DNA from: Bacteroidota bacterium
GTDB taxonomy: Bacteria > Bacteroidota > Bacteroidia > Bacteroidales > UBA7960
Reading direction: 5' to 3'
Length of the DNA: 64,000 bases
NCBI GenBank assembly: GCA_007693555.1
Contig: REDJ01000137.1
Coordinates: 64,085-128,084 of the forward strand
The notes below the pieces were generated by a model. The model was given only the letters and a program-made list of their open reading frames with translations, was not told the origin of the DNA and searched no databases. A program made the position numbers and the translations under genes. Numbering within the stretch: the first letter of the stretch is position 1; each line of letters opens with the position of its first letter. This document shows, piece by piece, positions 54,336 to 62,986 of this stretch.

Positions 54336-55592
54336 TCAATCCGCGTTGGCAGCAGTAAACCTGGGGAGCACCACATCAAGAACATCGCGGGTTTGTTGTA
54401 TCACATAATTTCTCCAGTTTTCTGAAGCCGGGAAGTACATTTCCAATAAATCGGCTTTCACCCGAAGAGAATCTCTGGCAGATGCATACCCATGTTGATG
54501 CCCCTGGTTTTCCAGGATCATAATATGAATCGATTTGAGTGAACCCATTGTGGTCTGACTGTTCAGAGTTCCATATTCGAAAACCATGGGGTAAAACTCC
54601 GTGTCAGGATTCAATGCTCCTACGAAACCAACAAAATCACCGGTTACAGTATAAAAATCATCTGTATCACCCCAGTCGATTGAAAAACCTTCAAACATAT
54701 ATTCCAGCATTTCTTTTTCCTGTTCTTCCATAGGATTGGGGAAAAGATGCAATTTGCCTCTTTCGCCATAACCCGTATGCAAATCAAGAATCATAATCCT
54801 GTTGTAAGGCTTGAAAATTTGAGTAATATGAGGTTCAAGCACTTCTATTTGGGGTTCCGGGGCTTTTCCTCCAAAATACAAACCTTCAGGATAGGTGTAT
54901 TGTCCCTGCAATACTGCCTGCCGCAATACGGGTAACGAGGCCTTCCGGATTTCATTCATTGCCTTTAAGAAGAAAAACCTGTTTTCCAGTGAACGGGTTC
55001 TTACCTTTTTCTGCGGATTAATCAGGTCGTAAACCTGTGAATAACCTTCATTTTGGGTTTCATACAGATCTGGTGTTGACGGACTGTTGCGATTCATATC
55101 CACATTGTTTTCGGTTACCCTTCGGGTATATTTGAATCCATATGGGTTCATAGCATGCAACAGCAACACACCGGTGTTTTGCAACAATTCATCACTAAGA
55201 TAATGCTCTGCAAACATTTGCTGAACAGCATGCCCAACATAGCCTTCCACACCATGTACACCGGAAACCAGAATCAGCAGATTCAAACTGTCACTTTGTG
55301 CAGGGATATAACAAAAATCAATAGTCAAATCATCATCCACCTCTGAAGCAATCCAGAGAGGACAATAAGTAACATTGTTATATCTTTCAGATAAAGATGC
55401 AGATAATGACCTGAAATTTTCACGCGCCTGTTCATAGTTTTCAGGGTAAAATGCCAAAAAATCTTCTTTAACATCAAAGTCATCCTTAAAATCCAGCTTG
55501 CCAAATCCTACAGATACATAAACGAGTAGCGCTATGATAAGAACCAGCAGCGACAATACCCCGTATTTCAGAATTTTTTTAAATGTTTTCAT
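54336..55592 (-). CDS. DUF2817 / M14-like carboxypeptidase, membrane anchored
   Basis: 418 residues from ATG 55592 (MKTFKKILKYGVLSLLVL); the track's TTG start adds 13 residues ahead of a natural TM anchor. The M14-type zinc site is GVHGVEGYVG (H and E of HxxE), LDLHTGYG (third ligand) and a catalytic Glu in VFEYGT. HAMNPYGFKYTRRVTENNVDMNRN is the DUF2817 signature. It is probably a periplasmic peptidase or deacylase; its substrate is unknown. Divergent from the serine-hydrolase gene with 251 bases between. Confidence 0.85.
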   Translation of the reverse strand: MKTFKKILKYGVLSLLVLIIALLVYVSVGFGKLDFKDDFDVKEDFLAFYPENYEQARENFRSLSASLSERYNNVTYCPLWIASEVDDDLTIDFCYIPAQSDSLNLLILVSGVHGVEGYVGHAVQQMFAEHYLSDELLQNTGVLLLHAMNPYGFKYTRRVTENNVDMNRNSPSTPDLYETQNEGYSQVYDLINPQKKVRTRSLENRFFFLKAMNEIRKASLPVLRQAVLQGQYTYPEGLYFGGKAPEPQIEVLEPHITQIFKPYNRIMILDLHTGYGERGKLHLFPNPMEEQEKEMLEYMFEGFSIDWGDTDDFYTVTGDFVGFVGALNPDTEFYPMVFEYGTLNSQTTMGSLKSIHIMILENQGHQHGYASARDSLRVKADLLEMYFPASENWRNYVIQQTRDVLDVVLPRFTAANAD

Positions 55593-55843
55593 TATTGTGC
55601 TTTTTGGTTTACACTTGAAGTTTGCGACCAATTCAATCCAACTCCATATTTTTTCAGTAAAGTAAAGAAAAATATTGATTACATTATCATTATCAATGAG
55701 AACTTTATCAACCTAAATACAGAAATATTTTTTAACCATGTCTTTTAAAAAAATCTGATTAGCCGGTTTTTTTCGGGAAAAGATGGCACTGGAAACAGAT
55801 ATTATGTAATTTTAATCCTGCACAAATCGATAATCATATAACT

Positions 55844-57760
55844 ATGAAAGTAATTGCTTTTCTATTCCTGATTATTCCCTGTTTGCTTTTTGCAGAATCA
55901 GACAGTCGTGAAATCAGAACAGAATTTCTGGACATACAAATGGAACAGCTCATGGAAGAGCAACAATTGCCCCATGCAGTTATTTCTGTTGTTTCCAATG
56001 GCGAAATCATCTTCCGCAAAGGTTATGGGTTTAGCGATCTGGAGAGCGGTGCCGCAGTGAATCCGGAAACTACTATCTTACGCACCGGCTCGGTGGCAAA
56101 GATATTCACCTGGACCTCCGCAATGCAATTGTTTGAAAAAGGACTATTGGATCTGGATGCCGATATTAACCTGTATCTGGACTTTGAGATACCTTCAGGA
56201 TTAAAAGGGCATGGCAGCGAACAGATGCCTGAACCCATTACCATGCGTCATCTCATGACGCACTCAGCGGGATTTGAAGATGTTCTGGATGGTCTTTTCA
56301 GTTTTCAGCCGCAACCCACTTTGCGTGATTATCTCATTCGCCATATGCCTGCCCGTATTTTTCCGACTGGTGAAGTAATGGCTTACTCCAATTATGGTAC
56401 TGCCCTTGCCGGTTATATAGTGGAACGGCTCAGTGGTTTGCCCTTTGAAGATTATGTTGAGCAGAATATTTTCAAACCCCTGCATATGCACAAAAGTACA
56501 TTCCGTCAACCCCTGCCTTCAGAAATGAGAGCAAATGCTGTTACTGCATACCGCAAAGTTGATGGCGAGTTTCTGCCGGCACGTTTTGAGCATATGCCTG
56601 CACCTGCAGGTGGTTTAAGCACCACTGCAGGAGATATGGCACTGTACATGATTGCCTTGCTTCATGGAGGAAGTAATATTTTCGGCACCCTCATGCAATC
56701 GCAAACCCTGGAAACAATGTACACCCTTCAAAAAACCTATCATCCTATACTGGGTGGAATGACCTCAGGTTTTAAACAGTTTAACGTAAATGGGAATGAA
56801 GTGATATTTCACGGAGGAAGCTCTACCGTTTTTGATTCGGGTCTTTACCTTTTGCCTGAGGAAAATTTTGGAATATTCATTGCCTACAGCGGCGGAGACT
56901 ATACAGGACACATCAGAATTTTCCATGATTTTTTATCAGAATTTTTTGGTGGAAAGGATTACGACATAAGGGATATGCTTGAAGTTTCTCCGGAAGCTAC
57001 TCCCGCTCTTTCAGATTTACGAGGTGAGTACCACCAAAGCCGCATGATGATAACTTCCTCCGACAGAATACTCAACCTGATGATGGGTGTGATGCATGTT
57101 GATATTGATGATGATGGATATTTGGTTGTCAAACACCTGGGTCATGAGCATCGATTCAGAGAATTGAAGCCAGGAATCTATGAAAACCTTCAACCCAAAC
57201 CTGTATATCCCTTCGGTCCATTCAAATACCTGGTGGCCGAAACTGCTCCGGATGGAAGACTTATGCTTACTACCGACGGGCCATTAACCTACATAAAAAT
57301 GCCTTTTCATGCAACATCAGCTTTTGCCAGGTTATTATTTCTGCCTGCATTATTGCTAGCTATCTTCACTCTGTTGTTTTTTTTCTTAAGATTTATTTTC
57401 AGAAAGCCAACCCGCAGAAATAAAAAACTAAAAAGTGAAGCATCTCTGGCCAGGTCAGTTCTTAAAGTGCATGCTCTTTTACTGGTTGCAATGGTAGTTC
57501 TTCTTGTTATTACAGGCCGGCCACATCCTGTATATTTATTGCCGGAATCAGCATTCGGCGAAACAGGGTTTACAACAATTCTACTTACATTTTTGCCATG
57601 GTTTATTACTATTCTCTTTGTTGCGCTGTTGTATTTTGCATTTGTTCAGTGGAGAAAAAAATGGTGGAAAATCGGTGCAAAGATTCATTACACATTTTAC
57701 AGTTTGTTTGCAGTTGGACTGGTTTGGCTTTTTTATTTTTACAACTTAATTAAGTTTTGA
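55844..57760 (+). CDS. Beta-lactamase-family serine hydrolase with C-terminal membrane segments
   Basis: 638 residues. A signal peptide (KVIAFLFLIIPCLLFAES) is followed by a class C beta-lactamase-like domain (about 25-390) with TGSVAKIFTW (SxxK nucleophile), YSNYGTALAG (YxN) and a late FHGGSSTVFDSG in the KTG position. A linker domain follows, then three to four TM helices (about 495-638; LLFLPALLLAIFTLLFFFL and later). It is a penicillin-binding-protein-like esterase or peptidase facing the periplasm. It is eleven bases from DUF1460, consistent with cell-wall work. Substrate not known. Confidence 0.85.
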   Translation: MKVIAFLFLIIPCLLFAESDSREIRTEFLDIQMEQLMEEQQLPHAVISVVSNGEIIFRKGYGFSDLESGAAVNPETTILRTGSVAKIFTWTSAMQLFEKGLLDLDADINLYLDFEIPSGLKGHGSEQMPEPITMRHLMTHSAGFEDVLDGLFSFQPQPTLRDYLIRHMPARIFPTGEVMAYSNYGTALAGYIVERLSGLPFEDYVEQNIFKPLHMHKSTFRQPLPSEMRANAVTAYRKVDGEFLPARFEHMPAPAGGLSTTAGDMALYMIALLHGGSNIFGTLMQSQTLETMYTLQKTYHPILGGMTSGFKQFNVNGNEVIFHGGSSTVFDSGLYLLPEENFGIFIAYSGGDYTGHIRIFHDFLSEFFGGKDYDIRDMLEVSPEATPALSDLRGEYHQSRMMITSSDRILNLMMGVMHVDIDDDGYLVVKHLGHEHRFRELKPGIYENLQPKPVYPFGPFKYLVAETAPDGRLMLTTDGPLTYIKMPFHATSAFARLLFLPALLLAIFTLLFFFLRFIFRKPTRRNKKLKSEASLARSVLKVHALLLVAMVVLLVITGRPHPVYLLPESAFGETGFTTILLTFLPWFITILFVALLYFAFVQWRKKWWKIGAKIHYTFYSLFAVGLVWLFYFYNLIKF

Positions 57761-57771
57761 TATTTAAGAGT

Positions 57772-58689
57772 ATGAAATTACACACACTCACAACTATTAT
57801 TGTTGGTTTTCTTCTAGCATGCCATGCAGGAGAAGGAAGTGACTTTTCATTCCGGACAGATAGCCGGGAAGGTTTTTGTTTTCCTTCGGAAGTTTTTTCT
57901 AGAGTGAAAACTCAAAATGATAAACAAATCTTCAAAAAGGTCATAGAAAAAATTAATTCCGACACAACTGACTTTACAGATTTATCTGATGTTCTTACAA
58001 AAACCGGCATTTTTTTTCTTGAAACCCCCTATGTAGCCTACACTCTTGAAATACCCGGCGATGAGCAACTGGTGGTTAATTTAAGAGAAATGGATTGCAC
58101 CACTTTCGTGGAATATGTAGTAGCTCTTACCCTTCTTATCAAAGAGAACCGGACAGATTTTGAGCGATTTACCCAATTACTGGCCTGCATAAGATACAGG
58201 GATGGAATAATTGATGGCTACCCATCCCGACTGCACTATTTTACCGAATGGTTGCAAAACAATGCCGACAAAGGAATTCTTGAAATCGTAAGCAATCAAG
58301 TAAGCGATGTACCCTACGATACGAGAGTATCATTCATGTCATCCAATCCCGGATTATACCGGCAACTTGAAAATCCGGAATACGTTTCCAGTATCAAAGA
58401 AACTGAAAAAGTTATTTCAGGTTTTGAGATGAATTTCATTCCCAAAGACCGTATCCCAGAAATAGAAGATCAGATCAAAGACGGAGACATAATTGCCTTT
58501 ACCACCAATATTACCGGACTGGATGTTTCTCATACCGGTTTTGCTATTCACCAGAACGGCCGGTTGCATCTGCTGCATGCTTCCACCCGCACTAACCAGG
58601 TTGAGATTTCACCTGTACCGTTAAGTGATTACCTTGCTCCCATGCGTCGGGTTACCGGAATTCTGGTGGGAAGAATTTCGTTGCCATGA
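57772..58689 (+). CDS. DUF1460 N-acetylmuramoyl-L-alanine amidase-like lipoprotein
   Basis: 305 residues from ATG 57772 (the track's TTG adds five). Lipobox GFLLACHAG puts a lipidated Cys at about residue 17. The DUF1460 NlpC/P60-like fold shows the catalytic Cys in REMDCTTFVEYVV, the conserved YRDGIIDGYPSRLHYFTEWL and a catalytic His in DVSHTGFAIHQNG, followed by HLLHASTRTNQVEISPV. It likely trims cell-wall peptides or muropeptides at the inner face of the outer membrane or in the periplasm. Adjacent to the serine hydrolase in one transcript. Confidence 0.88.
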   Translation: MKLHTLTTIIVGFLLACHAGEGSDFSFRTDSREGFCFPSEVFSRVKTQNDKQIFKKVIEKINSDTTDFTDLSDVLTKTGIFFLETPYVAYTLEIPGDEQLVVNLREMDCTTFVEYVVALTLLIKENRTDFERFTQLLACIRYRDGIIDGYPSRLHYFTEWLQNNADKGILEIVSNQVSDVPYDTRVSFMSSNPGLYRQLENPEYVSSIKETEKVISGFEMNFIPKDRIPEIEDQIKDGDIIAFTTNITGLDVSHTGFAIHQNGRLHLLHASTRTNQVEISPVPLSDYLAPMRRVTGILVGRISLP

Positions 58690-58750
58690 ACGAAGTCCTG
58701 AAATTACAGGCCGAAGAGAAAAATTGGTTTTCATAAAATGATTGTTTAAC

Positions 58751-58790
58751 TTTAAATCGGGTTAATGCAAAAAAATTGGCCCGATTTAAA
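58751..58790. promoter_or_regulatory. 11-bp inverted repeat around an alternative DoxX start
   Basis: TTTAAATCGGG (58751-58761) and CCCGATTTAAA (58780-58790) enclose 18 bases containing the ATG used by the track (58765). No T-run follows, so it is a weak terminator for DUF1460 or a leader hairpin for the next gene. Confidence 0.6.
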
Positions 58791-58809
58791 GAATTATTCA
58801 CCAAAAGCT

Positions 58810-59184
58810 ATGATTATGGATGTTTTTAACAAAGTTGCAGGAAGGTATGTATTTGCCATTCCTTTTTTAATTTTTGGAGTATTTCATTTTATGAATGCCA
58901 GTAACATGGCAGGCTGGATCCCGGGCTGGCTGCCCGGTGGTGTTTTCTGGATTTATCTTACCGGGCTTGCATTGATTGCAGCGTCAGTAAGCATGATGAT
59001 CAAAGTCATGGACCAACTGGCTTCTTTTCTGCTGGGGGTAATGCTAATCATTTTTGTGCTGTTACTGCATTTGCCCGGAGCACTGGAAGGTGACCAGATA
59101 GCAACAACAAGTGCACTAAAAGACCTGGCAATGGCAGGTGGAGCATGGCTTTATGCAGGCTATGTGGCCAAACCTGCCGCGTAA
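58810..59184 (+). CDS. DoxX-like small membrane protein
   Basis: 124 residues from ATG 58810 (MIMDVFNKVAGRYVFAIPFL). The track start at 58765 would put 15 residues inside a stem-loop and is less likely. Four TM helices with FGVFHFMNASNMAGWIPGWLPGG and a late LKDLAMAGGAWLYAGYV, matching the DoxX/DoxD-type fold. The redox or stress role is uncertain. Follows DUF1460; a hairpin terminator ends it. Confidence 0.72.
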   Translation: MIMDVFNKVAGRYVFAIPFLIFGVFHFMNASNMAGWIPGWLPGGVFWIYLTGLALIAASVSMMIKVMDQLASFLLGVMLIIFVLLLHLPGALEGDQIATTSALKDLAMAGGAWLYAGYVAKPAA

Positions 59185-59645
59185 GCCGGTATGGAAAATA
59201 CAGTATAATCAATTAATAAAAGGGTTTCAGTTTGCTGAGACCTTTTTTTATTGGTTGCAAATAGCCTGATGTTTCTTAAACTGACCCAAAAGTTACAGGT
59301 GGACAGCGGACATAAAAATGAGCGAAAACGAACATTTTTATATGCGGTCACACTGGGGATGAATCAGATAATTCCTCTTTTACCTAAAGTCACATTTCAT
59401 AAAATACTGATATACTGTTACTTGAAAAATAATTTACAATAATTCATCTTTCCAAATCAATTTAATTGTTCTGTGGCACGTAAGTTGATAAATGATTAAC
59501 AACCGACCAATTAAGCTTACAAACAAATTTTCCGAATGCTGACTATCAGCATATTATGAATACGCTTACCCTGTTTCCAATTAAACCATAATAGCAAGGG
59601 AAGCAAAAATTAAAAGAAATAAAAACCATTAAATGAATTACAACA
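59185..59645. other. Non-coding region with terminator and short inverted repeat
   Basis: 461 bases. It begins with the DoxX terminator. ATAAAAATG (59312-59320) and CATTTTTAT (59333-59341) form a short hairpin. The 63-codon track ORF (59251-59442) shows no recognisable similarity and I do not call it. No strong -33/-7 pair was found for the next gene. Confidence 0.4.
59221..59249 (+). terminator. DoxX gene terminator, copy 1 of a pair
   Basis: GGTTTCAG-TTTG-CTGAGACC with one G-T pair, followed by seven T. Its 32-base sequence matches the terminator at 61316-61348 at 29 positions. Confidence 0.85.
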
Positions 59646-61289
59646 ATGAGAACAGGAAAAAGAATGTTTGTAAAGGGATTTTTAAAATCCACAATTCTGG
59701 GATTAACTCTTCTGGGCATCCAGACCCAGGTAAAAGCACAAAGTCTTGAAATGAAAGTATCACCACTCCGTTTTGCCGGTGTACATGCGCTAAGCAGCCA
59801 GGAAGGTGAAAGTGATGCTTACCTTGTTTTGCATACAGCATCGGGCGGCGACTGGAATTACAGCCTGGTGAATAACCAACTGAAAGAATTAAAAACCGGA
59901 ACCATTGAGGCACCCAGGTATTCTTTCTTTAATTCACTTACATCTAATGGTGAATATACTTTGCTTAACTTTCCGGTTAATGCTTTCAGTCAGTCTATAA
60001 CCTATGTTGTGCTTGACAAAAAGGGCAATGAAACAGCCCGCATGACACGCACCGAAACACCCATGCTGCGCAGAGGTGAGCAATTCTTTCCCAATGTTTA
60101 CAACCACCCGGCAGATGGATTCATTATTACACAGACCTTCAGCAATGGCAGCCGTGCCGGCTACACTGTTGAACATGTTAACAACCAGTTGCAAACCTTA
60201 TGGAGTTTGGATTTTCAGCACGACAGGGGTCATGCACATGTGTATGATGTAAAATCGCTGAACGGCAGAGTTTTTATTCTGGAAGCCAATGAACGCAGAG
60301 GCAACACCCAGAATGCTCGCCTGCACAGTATTGATGCAGAAACCGGTCGTCACATTTACACAATGGAACTTACCGATGACACCTTCACCTACTTCCCTAC
60401 AGCCCTTCGCCCCATGGAAGATGGAAGCCTTGCCATCAGCGGAACCTACTTCAACGGCAGCCGCATCAGCACAAAAAACACCAGAGGAGTATTCTTCCTG
60501 GGTGTTTCACCCGATGGAGACACGAAAGGCATGAATATCTTCCCATGGAGAGAACTCAGGCCTATGCTCAGGACATCAGTCCCCGACTGGTTCTTTAAAG
60601 TTATGCCCGATGTGTGGATCCATGCCCTTGAGCCCGAAGCCGACGGTTCTTTTACTGCCGTTGCAGAACTTTACCGCTACTCTGGTGAGGTAAGAAGAGA
60701 AGAAAGAGGCGAACTCAAGGAAAGATACCATCGTATCAGGCTGCTTGACTTTATGCTCTTCGGCTTTGCCCCCGACGGACAAATGCTTTACGCAGAACGC
60801 ATTGAAAGACCCCATATGGTCATTAAGCTCGACTCTGAGTTTTCAGGTGGATCAGGCTCACTTGCAAATGAAGCAGGTTCAGGTGCATTGAGACGTGCCA
60901 GGGCCATGAAAAAAGGCGGTGCTTTTACCTACCGGTTCCACCAGAAACAGGATGACAAGTTCAACCTTGCATTTACCAGCTACGAAGCCAAAAAACACCA
61001 TGCTTATTTTATGGACCTTAACAGTAATTTCAATTCACTGAAACTTGATCTCACACATGCCAAACCACAATTCATCAGCTACATGCAGATCATTGACCTT
61101 TGCTCCAACCAGTCCGGATTCGGTTTCATTCTCAGCGAACTCAATACCCGCAGCTTCGACGATTCTGAAGCTTACTGGAGAGGAGTATTACCAGCCGGAG
61201 CTAATTCCATGCTAACCTATGAATTTATGCCCCTTACCGGTAAACTGAAACTTAATCTTGCTAACCTTTCAGACGGATTCAGCAAATAA
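59646..61289 (+). CDS. Secreted beta-rich protein of unknown function
   Basis: 547 residues. A signal peptide (to VKAQ, about 32) is followed by a repeating beta-strand pattern with kelch-like or propeller-like strings (VYDVKSLNGRVFILEANERRGN, HSIDAETGRHIYTMELTDD, LRPMEDGSLAISGTYFNGS). I recognise no catalytic motif or named family with certainty. It is richer in G+C and in CGC/GGC codons than neighbours, and lies between two nearly identical terminators. It resembles uncharacterised Bacteroidota exported proteins. Confidence 0.72.
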   Translation: MRTGKRMFVKGFLKSTILGLTLLGIQTQVKAQSLEMKVSPLRFAGVHALSSQEGESDAYLVLHTASGGDWNYSLVNNQLKELKTGTIEAPRYSFFNSLTSNGEYTLLNFPVNAFSQSITYVVLDKKGNETARMTRTETPMLRRGEQFFPNVYNHPADGFIITQTFSNGSRAGYTVEHVNNQLQTLWSLDFQHDRGHAHVYDVKSLNGRVFILEANERRGNTQNARLHSIDAETGRHIYTMELTDDTFTYFPTALRPMEDGSLAISGTYFNGSRISTKNTRGVFFLGVSPDGDTKGMNIFPWRELRPMLRTSVPDWFFKVMPDVWIHALEPEADGSFTAVAELYRYSGEVRREERGELKERYHRIRLLDFMLFGFAPDGQMLYAERIERPHMVIKLDSEFSGGSGSLANEAGSGALRRARAMKKGGAFTYRFHQKQDDKFNLAFTSYEAKKHHAYFMDLNSNFNSLKLDLTHAKPQFISYMQIIDLCSNQSGFGFILSELNTRSFDDSEAYWRGVLPAGANSMLTYEFMPLTGKLKLNLANLSDGFSK

Positions 61290-61315
61290 CAACCACTCAT
61301 AAATAACCTCCCAAA

Positions 61316-61348
61316 AGGTCTCAGTTTTCTGAGACCTGTTTTTATTGG
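61316..61348 (+). terminator. Terminator of the 547-residue protein gene, copy 2 of a pair
   Basis: AGGTCTCAG-TTTT-CTGAGACCT, a 9-bp perfect stem followed by GTTTTTATTGG. GAGACCTGTTTT recurs at 61363-61374 just downstream. Confidence 0.9.
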
Positions 61349-61453
61349 GAAAACCCCTAAATGAGACCTGTTTTATGCAAATTGAGACTTCTAAAGAAAG
61401 GAATACAATTTACTTTGCATCGATAAAATTCAGAAACAGAAAAACTCAAAAAA

Positions 61454-62317
61454 ATGAAAAATAAAAGAACCTTAACAACACTGGTTATTATCATTGTAAT
61501 AACATCCGCAATTGCAAGCTCAACAGGAATCCTCAGCAAAGAGGGCCCAGGAGTTTATGAATATGAAACCATCCGGGGGAAAACCGTAGAAATTTACGGC
61601 AAAGGACTATATCAGCATATGACAGCAGATGTGGCCATACAAGGCATAGCACAGGATTACGTAACACTGTTTCTGGCAATTCCGTTTTTACTATTTGCCC
61701 TGTGGAGGTACAGAAAAGGATCACTAAAGGGACATTTTCTATTGGCCGGCACACTGGGTTATTTCTTTGTTACCTATCTTTTCTACACGGTAATGGGAAT
61801 GTACAATTATCTCTTCCTGTTGTATCTTGTATTGCTATGTTGTTCATTTTTCGGGTTGCTGATCTTGCTTATCTCTGTAAATCTGCCAACCTTGAAAAGC
61901 AAGTTCTCTTTAAAAACACCGGCTAAACTTACAGGTGGTTTTTTGATCTTCAATTCTATAGCAATTGCTTACCTGTGGCTTGAAATGATTATTCCGCCAT
62001 TACTGGATGGCACAATTTATCCTGATGCTTTGAATCATTTTACAACCCTCATTGTTCAGGGGCTTGATCTGGGTTTACTTTTACCTATTTGTTTTGTTTC
62101 CGGATGGTTACTTCTTAAAAAAGAACCCATGGGTTATCTTGCTACTACAGTCTATATGGTTTTTTTGTCTTTTCTTATGACTGCATTAACAGCAAAGATT
62201 ATCGCAATGGCCAATCATGGTGTTAATGTAATTCCTGTTGTGTTCATAATTCCCGTTATAAATCTTATAACAATTACCTGTGCGTTATTGATGATAAAAA
62301 ATATTGTTCGCGATTAA
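61454..62317 (+). CDS. Polytopic membrane protein of unknown function
   Basis: 287 residues. An N-terminal TM (LTTLVIIIVITSAIASS), an external loop (YEYETIRGKTVEIYGKGLYQHMTADVAIQGIA), and about six further TM helices (YVTLFLAIPFLLFALW, FFVTYLFYTVMGMYNYLFLLYLVLL, LIFNSIAIAYLWLEMII and others). No transporter or enzyme motif is visible. Seventeen bases separate it from the following small protein, so the two are probably co-expressed. Inner membrane by composition. Confidence 0.7.
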   Translation: MKNKRTLTTLVIIIVITSAIASSTGILSKEGPGVYEYETIRGKTVEIYGKGLYQHMTADVAIQGIAQDYVTLFLAIPFLLFALWRYRKGSLKGHFLLAGTLGYFFVTYLFYTVMGMYNYLFLLYLVLLCCSFFGLLILLISVNLPTLKSKFSLKTPAKLTGGFLIFNSIAIAYLWLEMIIPPLLDGTIYPDALNHFTTLIVQGLDLGLLLPICFVSGWLLLKKEPMGYLATTVYMVFLSFLMTALTAKIIAMANHGVNVIPVVFIIPVINLITITCALLMIKNIVRD

Positions 62318-62334
62318 ACCCTTTTCGCAAAAAA

Positions 62335-62826
62335 ATGTCAAAGCCCCAGAACATTGAAAAAAAGAAAACGAATATGCGGGGATTGATACTCTTGATTATT
62401 TTTTCCACGGTAAATATAGTTTCAACGGCACAACCCGCTCACAGGCACAGCCTGGGACTGGGAGCGGGAGCCGTTTACCTTTCTGACGACAAAATCTTTT
62501 CACCCGGGCTGCAGCTAGAATATGCCTACCATTTCATCTGGGGAACCACTCCCCTGCATGCATCAGCGTGCACAGAACTGATATTTGGTGAAGAAAGACA
62601 CATTGGTCTGGCACTTGGACTGGGTTTTACTCCCATAGGCAACCTGGACTTAGGCATAGGACCGGGTGTGATGTTTGAGGGTAAAAAACATTATTTCTGC
62701 CTGCACTTATCTGGTTCCTGGGGATTTGATCTCAGGGGTTTTTCCATGGGTCCTATTGTGGAGCTTGCACATACCGGAAGGCACTTTCATATGCTGGCAG
62801 GGCTGATCTTTGAAATTGACTTCTGA
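62335..62826 (+). CDS. Small outer-membrane beta-barrel-like protein
   Basis: 163 residues; a second ATG at 62374 (MRGLILLIIFSTVN) would give a more usual signal peptide. After cleavage near STAQ come alternating amphipathic strands (SLGLGAGAVYLSD, GLQLEYAYHFIWG, HIGLALGLGFTPIG, LDLGIGPGVMFEG), ending in HMLAGLIFEIDF with the terminal Phe typical of Bam-inserted barrels. The function is unknown, and a small eight-stranded barrel is the best structural guess. Follows the membrane protein gene. Confidence 0.72.
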   Translation: MSKPQNIEKKKTNMRGLILLIIFSTVNIVSTAQPAHRHSLGLGAGAVYLSDDKIFSPGLQLEYAYHFIWGTTPLHASACTELIFGEERHIGLALGLGFTPIGNLDLGIGPGVMFEGKKHYFCLHLSGSWGFDLRGFSMGPIVELAHTGRHFHMLAGLIFEIDF

Positions 62827-62986
62827 AAACAGCCAATAAACAACATAAGTCATTATAACCTGCAATCTGCAGGCCTTTGGAAAAGAAAGGTAAGAAAAGC
62901 ACATCCGAATATAGACATAGTTTTTATCAGAATTCATAAAACAGCAGTATATTTGCAGCTAATTTTGAATACTGATATTTCCCATT

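Noticed and set aside
59251-59442. 63-codon plus-strand ORF in the gap after DoxX
   Set aside because: Contains a short hairpin and no recognisable similarity; could be a decayed remnant but nothing supports that.
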